Below, piece by piece: positions 49,521-59,538 of a stretch of 64,000 nucleotides of DNA. The notes below the pieces were generated by a model, which saw nothing but the letters and a program-made list of their open reading frames with translations, was not told where the DNA came from and made no database searches. The stretch is from Flavobacterium sp. (GTDB lineage Bacteria; Bacteroidota; Bacteroidia; Flavobacteriales; Flavobacteriaceae), in the NCBI GenBank assembly GCA_018883065.1, contig VEQT01000003.1:1-64000 (forward strand), in the 5' to 3' direction. Made by a program: the position numbers and the translations under genes. The number at the start of each line of letters is the position of its first letter. Position 1 is the stretch's first letter.

Positions 49521-52229
49521 ATGAAAAAATCACTACTATTTCTTGCTGCCTTGTGTTCATTTTCGCAAGTATTTGCTCAAAATTATGGCTCTTGGAAAAA
49601 GCTAACCGCTACCCAATTGCCACAAGAATCATTAATTAGAACTACTTCGTATTCTGAAAATCAAACACTATTTACATTGGATCTCAATGAATTTAGATTG
49701 GCTTTAACCAACGTTCCTGCTGTTTTTTCTGGTAATGCAGGTGCTACCGTTTATTTTCCTAACAGTAACGGAGAATTAGAAAAATTTTATGTTTGGGAAA
49801 ACTCAAACTTCGAACCAGCATTACAAGCACAGTATCCAGGAATTAGATCATTTTCGGGAAATAGTGCTACCGATTTAACGGCTACCATTCGATTTAGTTT
49901 AGATCCACGTGGGATACAAACCATGGTAATGCGTCCTGACAATGGCACAGAATTTATTGAGCCATACACCAAAGACAATTCAGTTTATGTGTTGTTCGAC
50001 ACCAAAACAAGAAACACACCTAAATTACCTTTTACTTGTGGTACCATAGAAGAAGTTTTGACTCATGATTTATTAGATGATTCCGCGCTTACCAATCGAG
50101 CAAGTAATTTGTCATACAAAACCATGCGTTTGGCTTTGTCTTGCGTGGCCGAGTACACTACTTTCTTTGGAGGAACTGTTGCTGGAGCTTTAGGCGGTAT
50201 GAATGCTACAATGACACGTGTCAATGGAATTCTTGAAAGAGATCTTGCCTTGCACTTAAATATCATTGCTAATAATGCATCTGTAATTTACACCAATGCC
50301 AATACAGATCCATACTCAAATGGAGCGACCGGTTCAGGAGGTGCATGGAATGCTGAATTACAAAACACATTAACTAGCGTAATAGGGGAAGCCAACTACG
50401 ATATTGGTCATTTATTTGGCGCTTCTGGCGGCGGAGGGAACGCAGGATGTATTGGTTGCGTATGTGTAGATGGCAATAAAGGAAGTGCGTTTACTTCCCC
50501 ATCAAATAACATTCCACAAGGCGATACATTTGATGTTGATTATGTGGTGCATGAAATGGGACATCAGTTGGGTGGAAATCATAGTTTTTCATATCAAACA
50601 GAAGGCAGTGGCGTAAATGTGGAGCCGGGTAGTGGATCTACAATTATGGGCTATGCGGGTATTACCAGTTATGATGTGCAAAACAATTCGGATGCGTATT
50701 TCACTTTTGCGAATATCAAACAAATACAAACCAACTTAAATACTAAAACCTGTCCGGTTAGTACGCCAATTACAGATAATGCAGTCCCTGTAATTACTTT
50801 CCCTTTACCTAGCGCCAATACGTCAAGTCCGGCTACTGTATTTACAATTCCTAAAAGCACACCTTATATCCTAAAAGGAGTAGTAACAGATCCTGACGGA
50901 GATGCAATGACTTACACTTGGGAATCTATTGACAGTGCTGGAACAACTGCTTCTGGTGCAAACAGTGTGGCTTCGCCTACAAAAGCTTCTGGTCCTAATT
51001 TTAGATCTTTACCACCAAGCACCTCTCCTAATCGGTACATGCCTGCCTATGCAAGCGTATTAAATGGCGTATTATCAACTCAGTGGGAATCGGTTAATTC
51101 AACAGGTAGAAATTCAAAATTTGCCTTTACAGCCAGAGACAATCACGCGGGAGGAAATCAACAAACCAACACAACTTCAATAACAGTTACAACAAGTGCA
51201 ACTGTTGGGCCATTTGCGGTAACTTCCCAAAGTACTTTAGGTGAAGCATGGGCCCAAGGATCAACCAAAACGATAACCTGGGATGTGAACAACTCGAATA
51301 CATTGGCAGGTTCGGCTAACGTGAATATCAAATTGTCAATTGATGGAGGACAAACTTTCCCTTATACCTTAGCTTCGAATACCCCAAATGATGGGAATGA
51401 AGATATAGTTGTGCCTTCAACTCCGGCTTCATTAAACTGTCGATTAATGATTGAACCAACCGCTAATATTTATTATGCGATTAATTCAAAAGCGTTTTAC
51501 ATAGGATACGAAGTAATCAACAACTGTGTGACCTATAATTTTTCGGGTGCAGCCTTTAATTTAACAAACGGGACAAATTCATGGACCACCAAAACAATTA
51601 ATGTGCCTACAGCGGGTACAATTAGTGATGTAAACATTACAGTAAATGCTACTCACACGAATTTACAAAACCTACAAATGGCGGTTATTCGTCCTGGAGG
51701 TACAATTCTAACTTTTTACAACCAACATTGTACAGGATCTGCAAATATGAATGTCACTTTTGATAGTCAAGGCCCTGCTTTGGCTTGTGCTAGTCCATTG
51801 GTAGGGACTTTTGCGCCATCAAACGCAAACTTAAATACGTTAAGCGGTTTTAGCCAACAAGGAAATTGGCAGTTTGGATTTAAAGATGTAGTAGCAGGCC
51901 CAGATTCTGGAACAATTAACTCCTTTTCAATTGAAGTTTGTTCACAGACTACTCAATTGTTAGCGGCAGATACATTTGGATTCGAGAACTTTAGCTTGTA
52001 TCCAAATCCAAATAACGGTACGTTTACTGTTGCATTTACAGCGCAATCAAGCGACAAAATTGATATAGAAGTTCACGATTTAAGCGGACGAAAAATTCTA
52101 TCTAATTCGTATGCTAACCAAGGCGTATTTGCTGAAACGCTTCAGTTAGAGAATGCACAATCGGGAATTTACTTGGTGTCAATTACCAATGGAACCAATA
52201 AAATTGTGAAACGAATTGTAAAACAATAG
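49521..52229 (+). CDS. Secreted reprolysin-like zinc metalloprotease with P-domain and type A T9SS sorting domain
   Basis: Signal peptide MKKSLLFLAALCSFSQVFAQ; HEMGHQLGGNH; Met-turn STIMGYAG; proprotein convertase P-like CVTYNFSGAAFNLTNGTNSWTTKTINVP; C-term FSLYPNPNNGTFTVAF...SGIYLVSITNGTNKIVKRIVKQ. Track start 49443 is early. Confidence 0.92.
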   Translation: MKKSLLFLAALCSFSQVFAQNYGSWKKLTATQLPQESLIRTTSYSENQTLFTLDLNEFRLALTNVPAVFSGNAGATVYFPNSNGELEKFYVWENSNFEPALQAQYPGIRSFSGNSATDLTATIRFSLDPRGIQTMVMRPDNGTEFIEPYTKDNSVYVLFDTKTRNTPKLPFTCGTIEEVLTHDLLDDSALTNRASNLSYKTMRLALSCVAEYTTFFGGTVAGALGGMNATMTRVNGILERDLALHLNIIANNASVIYTNANTDPYSNGATGSGGAWNAELQNTLTSVIGEANYDIGHLFGASGGGGNAGCIGCVCVDGNKGSAFTSPSNNIPQGDTFDVDYVVHEMGHQLGGNHSFSYQTEGSGVNVEPGSGSTIMGYAGITSYDVQNNSDAYFTFANIKQIQTNLNTKTCPVSTPITDNAVPVITFPLPSANTSSPATVFTIPKSTPYILKGVVTDPDGDAMTYTWESIDSAGTTASGANSVASPTKASGPNFRSLPPSTSPNRYMPAYASVLNGVLSTQWESVNSTGRNSKFAFTARDNHAGGNQQTNTTSITVTTSATVGPFAVTSQSTLGEAWAQGSTKTITWDVNNSNTLAGSANVNIKLSIDGGQTFPYTLASNTPNDGNEDIVVPSTPASLNCRLMIEPTANIYYAINSKAFYIGYEVINNCVTYNFSGAAFNLTNGTNSWTTKTINVPTAGTISDVNITVNATHTNLQNLQMAVIRPGGTILTFYNQHCTGSANMNVTFDSQGPALACASPLVGTFAPSNANLNTLSGFSQQGNWQFGFKDVVAGPDSGTINSFSIEVCSQTTQLLAADTFGFENFSLYPNPNNGTFTVAFTAQSSDKIDIEVHDLSGRKILSNSYANQGVFAETLQLENAQSGIYLVSITNGTNKIVKRIVKQ

Positions 52230-52245
52230 TAGAATACAAATACAG

Positions 52246-52274
52246 AAAAGCGCTCAATTGAGCGCTTTTTTTTT
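52246..52274 (+). terminator. Perfect palindromic terminator after the metalloprotease gene
   Basis: AAAAGCGCTCAATTGAGCGCTTTTTTTTT. Confidence 0.88.
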
Positions 52275-52401
52275 GGACATGAATTTGTTACAAACAGTAG
52301 TATTGGCGCTTCAAATTTTGTTTACTTATTTTAGGTAAAATTGTGTTCATGACCAGTAAAATTCAGAATTAGTCCTAAATTTGCACACTAAATTATTTAG
52401 C

Positions 52402-54153
52402 ATGTATAGAAGTCATACCTGTGGCGAACTGAATGCCGCACACATCAATTCCGAAGTAACCTTAGCCGGTTGGGTGCAAAAATCGAGAGACAAAGGATTC
52501 ATGAATTGGGTTGATTTGCGTGATCGCTATGGCATTACCCAATTGATTTTTGACGAAAGCAGAACGGACAAAGCCGTTTTTGACTTATCCAAAACCCTGG
52601 GTAGAGAATATGTGATTCAAGTAACAGGAACGGTAATAGAACGCGAATCCAAAAATGCAGGCATGACTACCGGAGATATTGAGATTTTGGTTTCTAAACT
52701 CTCAGTACTCAATGGCTCATTTACACCTCCTTTTACCATAGAAGATGACACCGACGGTGGCGAAGACATCCGCATGAAATACCGCTACATTGACATCCGT
52801 AGAAATCCGGTTAAAAACAGTTTGTTATTTCGCCACAAAGTAGCCATGGAAGTACGCAAATACTTGTCGGCACAAGATTTTTGCGAAGTAGAGACGCCTT
52901 ATTTAATCAAATCAACTCCAGAAGGCGCGCGCGATTTTGTGGTACCTAGCCGCATGAACGAAGGCCAATTTTATGCCTTGCCACAATCGCCACAAACCTT
53001 CAAGCAATTGTTGATGGTGGGCGGTATGGACAAGTATTTTCAGATTGTAAAATGTTTCCGAGATGAAGATTTACGAGCTGATCGTCAACCTGAGTTCACC
53101 CAAATTGATTGTGAGATGGCCTTTGTTGAGCAAGAAGATATTTTGAATACGTTTGAAGGGCTTACTCGTCATTTGCTCAAAGAAATTAAAGGAATAGAAG
53201 TAGAGAAATTTCCTAGAATGACCTATGATCATGCCATGAAAACTTATGGAAACGACAAGCCAGATATTCGTTTTGGTATGGAGTTTGGCGAACTTAACGC
53301 GGTAGCCCAGCACAAAGATTTTCAGGTGTTTAATGCAGCCGAGTTGGTTGTTGGAATTGCCGTACCGGGAGCTGGCGAATTGACCCGAAAAGAAATAGAT
53401 GGCTTAATTGATTGGATCAAGCGTCCACAAATTGGGGCAAGCGGCATGGTTTATGTGAAATGCAATACGGACGGCACGTACAAATCATCAGTAGATAAAT
53501 TTTATGATCAAGCTGATTTAGCCCAATGGGCCAAGATTACAGGAGCCAATTCGGGCGATATGATCTTGGTATTGTCGGGGAATGCTGATAAAACTAGAAC
53601 GCAATTGAGCGCTTTGCGAATGGAAATGGCCACACGTTTGGGCTTGCGCAACCCAGCTGAATTTGCTCCCTTATGGGTGGTGGATTTCCCGCTATTGGAA
53701 TTTGACGAAGAGAGTGGACGTTACCACGCGATGCACCATCCGTTTACTTCGCCCAAACCAGAGGATATGCATTTACTCGAAACAGATCCTGGTAAAGTTC
53801 GCGCCAATGCCTATGATATGGTCTTAAACGGCAATGAAATTGGCGGTGGATCCATTCGTATTCACGATAAAGCTACCCAACAATTGATGTTTAATTATTT
53901 AGGTTTCACTCCGGAAGAAGCTAAGAACCAATTCGGATTTTTGATGGATGCGTTCCAGTTTGGTGCTCCACCGCACGGAGGATTGGCCTTTGGTTTGGAT
54001 CGTTTGGTTGCCATTTTGGGCGGACAAGAAACCATTCGTGATTTTATTGCCTTCCCTAAAAACAATTCAGGCCGAGATGTAATGATTGATGCGCCCTCGG
54101 TTATTGATGATAAACAATTAAAAGAATTGCACATAAAATTAAATTTGTTGTAG
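52402..54153 (+). CDS. aspS: Aspartyl-tRNA synthetase
   Basis: [51 protein letters not shown]; class II motifs; [22 protein letters not shown]. Start 52402 rather than TTG 52381. Confidence 0.97.
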   Translation: MYRSHTCGELNAAHINSEVTLAGWVQKSRDKGFMNWVDLRDRYGITQLIFDESRTDKAVFDLSKTLGREYVIQVTGTVIERESKNAGMTTGDIEILVSKLSVLNGSFTPPFTIEDDTDGGEDIRMKYRYIDIRRNPVKNSLLFRHKVAMEVRKYLSAQDFCEVETPYLIKSTPEGARDFVVPSRMNEGQFYALPQSPQTFKQLLMVGGMDKYFQIVKCFRDEDLRADRQPEFTQIDCEMAFVEQEDILNTFEGLTRHLLKEIKGIEVEKFPRMTYDHAMKTYGNDKPDIRFGMEFGELNAVAQHKDFQVFNAAELVVGIAVPGAGELTRKEIDGLIDWIKRPQIGASGMVYVKCNTDGTYKSSVDKFYDQADLAQWAKITGANSGDMILVLSGNADKTRTQLSALRMEMATRLGLRNPAEFAPLWVVDFPLLEFDEESGRYHAMHHPFTSPKPEDMHLLETDPGKVRANAYDMVLNGNEIGGGSIRIHDKATQQLMFNYLGFTPEEAKNQFGFLMDAFQFGAPPHGGLAFGLDRLVAILGGQETIRDFIAFPKNNSGRDVMIDAPSVIDDKQLKELHIKLNLL

Positions 54154-54280
54154 ATTTTTGTTAAAAAAATTCAGAAAACGTTGATAATCAATTAATTTTT
54201 TGAAATTTTTTCTCATGAAATTTTTTCGTATTGTTTTTACACCTACATTTGTCGCATTATAAATTATTATTACAATTACA

Positions 54281-54481
54281 ATGCGTACAGGTACAGTAAA
54301 ATTTTTCAATGAATCTAAAGGTTATGGATTCATTACAGATGAAGAAACAGGAAAAGACATCTTCGTTCATGCATCAGGAATCAAAGCGGAAGAACTTCGC
54401 GAAGGTGATAGAGTAAGTTATGAAGAGGAAGAAGGTCGTAAAGGTAAAGTGGCTGCTCAAGTAGTAGTTATTGAAGACTAA
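54281..54481 (+). CDS. Cold shock domain protein
   Basis: MRTGTVKFFNESKGYGFITDEETGKDIFVHASGI. Confidence 0.95.
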   Translation: MRTGTVKFFNESKGYGFITDEETGKDIFVHASGIKAEELREGDRVSYEEEEGRKGKVAAQVVVIED

Positions 54482-54512
54482 TATATACATATTTGTTTCC
54501 TAGAATGTTTAA

Positions 54513-54541
54513 CGTCCCGAGATTCGGGACGATTTTTTTTT
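54513..54541 (+). terminator. Intrinsic terminator after the cold shock gene
   Basis: CGTCCCGA-gat-TCGGGACG followed by a T-run. Confidence 0.85.
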
Positions 54542-54700
54542 GCTATATTTTAGTAGTAAATTCAATAATTAGCTCGATAGTTTGACGTGTTTAATTAAGC
54601 TGTAAATTAAACAAATCTTAATTTAAAATGGAATTATTTAAAATCATTAAAAATTAGAAATTGGGGTCAAATTTTCGATAAGGAAAAGCCTTTTTTTTCG

Positions 54701-54730
54701 TTGCTTTTTAATTATTCAAACGTATCTTTG
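54701..54730 (+). promoter_or_regulatory. Candidate promoter for the nuo operon (TTG-N19-TATCTTTG)
   Basis: TTG 54701-54703 and TATCTTTG 54723-54730; same spacing as the atpD candidate. Confidence 0.55.
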
Positions 54731-54756
54731 TGCCAAATTTTTTTAAATAAAAATCT

Positions 54757-55122
54757 ATGCAATCCAATCAATTAGATTACCTACCAATTTTTATGCAACT
54801 CTTATTGGCAGTAGGGTTTGTAGTCGGAACAATAATTGTTTCAGGAAAATTAGGTCCGCAACGAAATTCAGCCACCAAAGACAAAAATTTTGAGTGCGGA
54901 ATTGAATCCTACGGAAACGCCCGTATTCCTTTTTCGGTTAAGTATTTTGTGGTTGCTATTCTATTTGTTTTGTTTGATGTTGAAGTTATTTTTTTATATC
55001 CGTGGGCGATTAATTTTAAAGCAATGGGCATAGAAGGGCTGCTAAAAATGCTTGTTTTTATGGCTTTATTACTCATCGGATTTTTCTACATCATCAAAAA
55101 GAAAGCCCTTGAATGGGAATAA
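54757..55122 (+). CDS. nuoA: NADH-quinone oxidoreductase subunit A
   Basis: NFECGIESYGNARIPFSVKYFVVAILFVLFDVEVIFLYPWA. Confidence 0.96.
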   Translation: MQSNQLDYLPIFMQLLLAVGFVVGTIIVSGKLGPQRNSATKDKNFECGIESYGNARIPFSVKYFVVAILFVLFDVEVIFLYPWAINFKAMGIEGLLKMLVFMALLLIGFFYIIKKKALEWE

Positions 55123-55188
55123 TATAATGAATCAAGTTTCTTTTCAATTTTAATTACATCCACCACTATACAATTCAAACTTATAAAC

Positions 55189-55737
55189 ATGAGTGATTCA
55201 AAAGTAACCATGGTAGCCCCACCAGAAGGCGTTGTAGGAGAAGGATTCTTCGCTACAAAACTCAATGATGTAGTAGGATTAGCTCGTGCCAATTCGCTTT
55301 GGCCTTTGCCCTTTGCAACCTCTTGTTGTGGAATTGAATTTATGGCCACAATGGCTTCGCATTATGACTTAGCCCGTTTTGGTTCAGAGCGCGTGAGTTT
55401 TTCGCCTCGTCAAGCTGATATGCTCTTAGTAATGGGAACCATCTCCAAAAAAATGGGGCCTATTTTGCGTCAAGTATACGAACAAATGTCTGAGCCCCGC
55501 TGGGTAATTGCTGTAGGTGCTTGCGCCTCCTCAGGAGGAGTTTTTGATACGTATTCAGTTCTTCAAGGTATTGACAAAGTAATTCCGGTAGATGTATATG
55601 TGCCAGGTTGTCCGCCTCGCCCAGAACAAATCGTGGAAGGCGTGATGAAATTGCAAGAATTGGTTAAATCGGAATCGGTACGCCGCAGAAGTTCCCCCGA
55701 GTACCAAGAATTATTAGCTTCTTATAATATCAAATAA
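55189..55737 (+). CDS. nuoB: NADH-quinone oxidoreductase subunit B
   Basis: ARANSLWPLPFATSCCGIEFMATMASHYDLARFGSE; VPGCPPRPEQIVEGVMKLQ. Confidence 0.97.
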   Translation: MSDSKVTMVAPPEGVVGEGFFATKLNDVVGLARANSLWPLPFATSCCGIEFMATMASHYDLARFGSERVSFSPRQADMLLVMGTISKKMGPILRQVYEQMSEPRWVIAVGACASSGGVFDTYSVLQGIDKVIPVDVYVPGCPPRPEQIVEGVMKLQELVKSESVRRRSSPEYQELLASYNIK

Positions 55738-55739
55738 AG

Positions 55740-56258
55740 ATGGCCCTAGAACTCGCTGACTTACAAGAAAAAGTAGAAGCCCAATTTGGGACTGCTGTGC
55801 GCAATTTTCAGATGGATTTTGATGTCCTTACCTTCGAGGTAGATCCCGAAAAAAACACAGCTTTATTACTGTTCTTGAAAAACGAAGAAACCTTACAATT
55901 TCATTTTTTGACTGATTTGTGCGGGATTCACTATCCAGACAACGACGACAATCATCAGTTTGCAGTGGTGTACCATATGCATAATTGGATAACCAATACC
56001 CGTGTTAAAATCAAAGCGTATTTGAACGCAACCCCAGAAATTAAAACAGTATCCAACATCTTTTTGTGCGCCAATTGGATGGAACGTGAAACCTTTGATT
56101 TCTACGGTATCCACTTCAGTGGTCATCCGCAACTGAAACGCATTTTGAACATGGATGAAATGGTATCTCATCCGATGCGAAAAGAATTTCCGATGGAAGA
56201 CAGCGGCCGTACCGACAAAGACGATCGATTCTTTGGAAGAACAACCACCAACGCCTAA
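55740..56258 (+). CDS. nuoC: NADH-quinone oxidoreductase subunit C
   Basis: NWMERETFDFYGIHFSGHPQLKRILNMDEMVSHPMRKEFPMED. Confidence 0.94.
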   Translation: MALELADLQEKVEAQFGTAVRNFQMDFDVLTFEVDPEKNTALLLFLKNEETLQFHFLTDLCGIHYPDNDDNHQFAVVYHMHNWITNTRVKIKAYLNATPEIKTVSNIFLCANWMERETFDFYGIHFSGHPQLKRILNMDEMVSHPMRKEFPMEDSGRTDKDDRFFGRTTTNA

Positions 56259-56269
56259 TTTACGACACC

Positions 56270-57505
56270 ATGTCAGAGCTATTATTACCGCCCGAACACC
56301 GTTATGCCAAAATCATTAAAGAAACCTTAAATGAAGAAGGGAATGAGCTTTCTATCCTAAATTTAGGGCCTACACATCCGGCAACCCACGGTATTTTTCA
56401 AAATATTTTATTGATGGATGGCGAACGCATCGTAGAAGCCGAACCAACCATTGGTTACATTCATCGCGCTTTCGAAAAGATTGCCGAAAACCGTCCGTTT
56501 TACCAAATTACTCCGCTTACCGATCGTATGAATTATTGTTCATCACCAATCAATAATATGGGTTGGTGGATGACATTAGAAAAATTATTAGGAATTGAAG
56601 TGCCTAAACGAGCACAGTATTTACGTGTAATTGTAATGGAATTGGCTCGTATTACTGATCACTTAATTTGTAATTCTATTCTTGGAGTAGATACAGGCGC
56701 CTATACCGGCTTTTTGTATGTGTTTCAATTCCGAGAAAAAGTATATGAGATCTACGAAGAAATTTGTGGCGCTCGATTAACAACCAACATGGGCCGTATT
56801 GGTGGATTTGAACGCGATTGGTCACCAGAAGCTTTCCGTAAATTGAATGTGTTTTTGGAAGAATTTCCCGTAGCTTGGAAAGAATTTGAAAATCTTTTTG
56901 AACGCAATAGAATCTTTATTGATCGTACTGTAAATGTTGGTGCAATTACTGCCGAACAAGCTATGGCGTATGGATTCACCGGTCCTAATTTACGTGCGGC
57001 TGGAGTTGATTATGACGTGCGTGTTGCGCAGCCTTATTCGTCATATGAAGATTTTGAATTTATAGTTCCGGTAGGAAAATCGGGAGATACCTACGATCGT
57101 TTTTGTGTACGAAACGCCGAGGTGTGGGAAAGTATCAGCATCATTAAACAAGCCTTGGCTAAATTGCCCGAAGGACCTTACCATGCTGATGTTCCCGATT
57201 ACTATTTACCTCCAAAAGAAGATGTGTATACCACGATGGAATCTTTAATCTATCACTTTAAAATTGTAATGGGTGAAGTACCCGTTCCAGTGGCTGAGGT
57301 GTATCATGCCGTAGAAGGTGGAAACGGGGAATTAGGGTTCTATTTGGTAACCGATGGCAGTAGAACGCCTTATCGTTTGCATTTCCGAAGACCTTGTTTT
57401 ATTTATTATCAAGCTTATCCAGAGATGATCAAAGGCGCTTTGTTATCCGATGCAATTGTTATTCTGTCTAGTTTAAATGTAATTGCAGGAGAATTAGATG
57501 CCTAA
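56270..57505 (+). CDS. nuoD: NADH-quinone oxidoreductase subunit D
   Basis: LNLGPTHPATHGIFQNILLMDGERIVEAEPTIGYIHRAFEKIAE. Confidence 0.97.
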   Translation: MSELLLPPEHRYAKIIKETLNEEGNELSILNLGPTHPATHGIFQNILLMDGERIVEAEPTIGYIHRAFEKIAENRPFYQITPLTDRMNYCSSPINNMGWWMTLEKLLGIEVPKRAQYLRVIVMELARITDHLICNSILGVDTGAYTGFLYVFQFREKVYEIYEEICGARLTTNMGRIGGFERDWSPEAFRKLNVFLEEFPVAWKEFENLFERNRIFIDRTVNVGAITAEQAMAYGFTGPNLRAAGVDYDVRVAQPYSSYEDFEFIVPVGKSGDTYDRFCVRNAEVWESISIIKQALAKLPEGPYHADVPDYYLPPKEDVYTTMESLIYHFKIVMGEVPVPVAEVYHAVEGGNGELGFYLVTDGSRTPYRLHFRRPCFIYYQAYPEMIKGALLSDAIVILSSLNVIAGELDA

Positions 57506-57560
57506 CAAAAAACAGAAAAAAGTAGATACGCGCTTTGTAAGCGCATAAGAAAATATAAAA

Positions 57561-58091
57561 ATGGAGAAAACGCACTACAAACAACAGATCAATATGACCG
57601 ATTCATTGATGACGCGCATCAATGAGTTAATCAGTCACTATCCTGCTGATAAAAGAAAATCTGCCTTGCTACCCGTTTTACATGAAGTACAAGATGCACA
57701 CGAAAATTGGTTGAGTATTGAATTACAAGATAAGGTAGCAGAAATTCTGCAAATCAAACCGATAGAAGTGTATGAAGTAGTGAGTTTTTATACCATGTTT
57801 AACCGCCGCCCGATTGGCAAATATATGTTTGAGTTTTGTCAAACTTCCCCCTGTTGTTTAAATGGCGTTGAAAATTTGATGGATTACACTTGTGAAAAAT
57901 TGGGTGTTGGAGTAGGAGAACCTACTGCTGATGGCCTTTTTGAAGTGCGCGGAGTAGAATGTTTGGGTGCGTGCGGCTATGCACCGATGATGCAATTGGG
58001 TGATTTTTATCAAGAACACCTTACTCCAGAAAAAATAGATCAGTTGATCGACGATTGTAAAGCAAACAAAATCACGTTACACGATAAATAA
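57561..58091 (+). CDS. nuoE: NADH-quinone oxidoreductase subunit E
   Basis: VVSFYTMFNRRPIGKYMFEFCQTSPCCLNGVENL; VECLGACGYAPMMQL. Confidence 0.96.
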   Translation: MEKTHYKQQINMTDSLMTRINELISHYPADKRKSALLPVLHEVQDAHENWLSIELQDKVAEILQIKPIEVYEVVSFYTMFNRRPIGKYMFEFCQTSPCCLNGVENLMDYTCEKLGVGVGEPTADGLFEVRGVECLGACGYAPMMQLGDFYQEHLTPEKIDQLIDDCKANKITLHDK

Positions 58092-58092
58092 T

Positions 58093-59460
58093 ATGTCACA
58101 AAAAATATTATTAGATAAAATTAACGTTCCCGGCATTAAAACTTACGAGGTATATCGTCAAAACGGCGGGTATGCTTCGGTTGAAAAAGCCTTGAAAACA
58201 TTAACGCCCGATGAGGTAGTTGAAGAAGTAAAAACTTCGGGACTACGCGGCCGTGGAGGCGCAGGTTTTCCTACCGGAATGAAGTGGAGTTTCATCGACA
58301 AAAAATCAGGCAAACCCAGACATTTGGTGTGTAATGCTGACGAGTCAGAGCCCGGAACCTTCAAGGATCGTTTTTTGATGGAGTACATTCCGCATTTGTT
58401 GATTGAAGGAATGATCACCTCGAGCTATGCCTTGGGCTGTAATTTGTCTTACATCTACATTCGTGGCGAATACATGTGGGTGTACAAAATTTTAGAAAGA
58501 GCCCTAGCCGAGGCCCGTGCTGCCGGTTGGTTGGGTAAAAATATATTAGGAACTGGCTACGATTTGGAATTGTATGTTCAAATAGGTGGTGGAGCCTATA
58601 TCTGCGGTGAAGAAACAGCCTTGATTGAATCACTCGAAGGCAAACGCGGAAACCCAAGAATTAAGCCGCCTTTCCCGGCGATTTCTGGTTTATGGGCCAA
58701 TCCAACGGTGGTAAACAATGTAGAAACCATTGCTGCTGTGCCGTGGATTGTAAATAATTCCGGAGCCGATTATGCTAAAATTGGAATTGGACGTTCTACC
58801 GGAACCAAATTGATTTCGGCCTCGGGACACATCAAAAACCCAGGAGTATACGAAATTGAATTGGGCTTGAGCGTATATGAATTCATGAACTCAGATGACT
58901 ATTTGGGTGGAATGAGCTCTGATAGGCCCCTAAAAGCATTTGTGCCCGGCGGAAGCTCGGTGCCTGTTTTACCGGCTAATTTAATCTACAAAACAGCCGC
59001 AGGTGAAGACCGTTTAATGACCTACGAATCGCTGAGCGATGGTGGTTTTGCTACCGGATCTATGTTGGGGTCTGGCGGATTTATCGTATACAACGACACG
59101 GCTTGTATCGTGCGTAATACTTGGAATTTTTCTCGTTTTTATCACCACGAAAGCTGCGGACAATGTTCGCCCTGTAGAGAAGGAACCGGTTGGTTGGAAA
59201 AAGTATTGCACCGTATAGAGAACGGACACGGACGCGAAGAAGACATCGATTTATTGTTGAGCATTCAAAGCAAAATAGAAGGAAATACCATCTGCCCATT
59301 GGGTGATGCCGCTTCTTGGCCTGTAGCTGCGGCTATACGTCACTTTAGAGATGAGTTTGAATACCACATTCGTTTCCCCGAAAAAATTAAAAATAGAGAT
59401 CACTTTGTAGCCGAGCCTTTTGAACAGGTAAAGCATTTGGTGGCTAAGCAAACCATATAA
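58093..59460 (+). CDS. nuoF: NADH-quinone oxidoreductase subunit F
   Basis: GLRGRGGAGFPTGMKW; CNADESEPGTFKDR; GAYICGEETALIESLEGKRGNPRIKPPFPA; ESCGQCSPCREGTGW. Confidence 0.98.
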   Translation: MSQKILLDKINVPGIKTYEVYRQNGGYASVEKALKTLTPDEVVEEVKTSGLRGRGGAGFPTGMKWSFIDKKSGKPRHLVCNADESEPGTFKDRFLMEYIPHLLIEGMITSSYALGCNLSYIYIRGEYMWVYKILERALAEARAAGWLGKNILGTGYDLELYVQIGGGAYICGEETALIESLEGKRGNPRIKPPFPAISGLWANPTVVNNVETIAAVPWIVNNSGADYAKIGIGRSTGTKLISASGHIKNPGVYEIELGLSVYEFMNSDDYLGGMSSDRPLKAFVPGGSSVPVLPANLIYKTAAGEDRLMTYESLSDGGFATGSMLGSGGFIVYNDTACIVRNTWNFSRFYHHESCGQCSPCREGTGWLEKVLHRIENGHGREEDIDLLLSIQSKIEGNTICPLGDAASWPVAAAIRHFRDEFEYHIRFPEKIKNRDHFVAEPFEQVKHLVAKQTI

Positions 59461-59464
59461 TTTT

Positions 59465-59529
59465 GTTTCAGGTTTACGGTTTCAAGTTGACAAGACTTAA
59501 CCTGAAACCTGGAACCTGAAACTTGAAAC
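59465..59529. repeat. Inverted pair of 7-bp arrays in the nuoF-nuoG spacer
   Basis: GTTTCAG GTTTACG GTTTCAA GTT (59465-59488) and AACCTGA AACCTGG AACCTGA AACTTGA AAC (59499-59529). Confidence 0.9.
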
Positions 59530-59538
59530 AAAAATAGA

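Noticed and set aside
54154-54280. Cold-shock 5' UTR thermosensor
   Set aside because: AT-rich leader with a TACATTTG -7-like motif, but no specific structured element could be supported by eye.
59465-59529. Intrinsic terminator within the nuo operon
   Set aside because: No T-run immediately after the stem on the coding strand, and transcription must continue into nuoG-L; listed as repeat instead.
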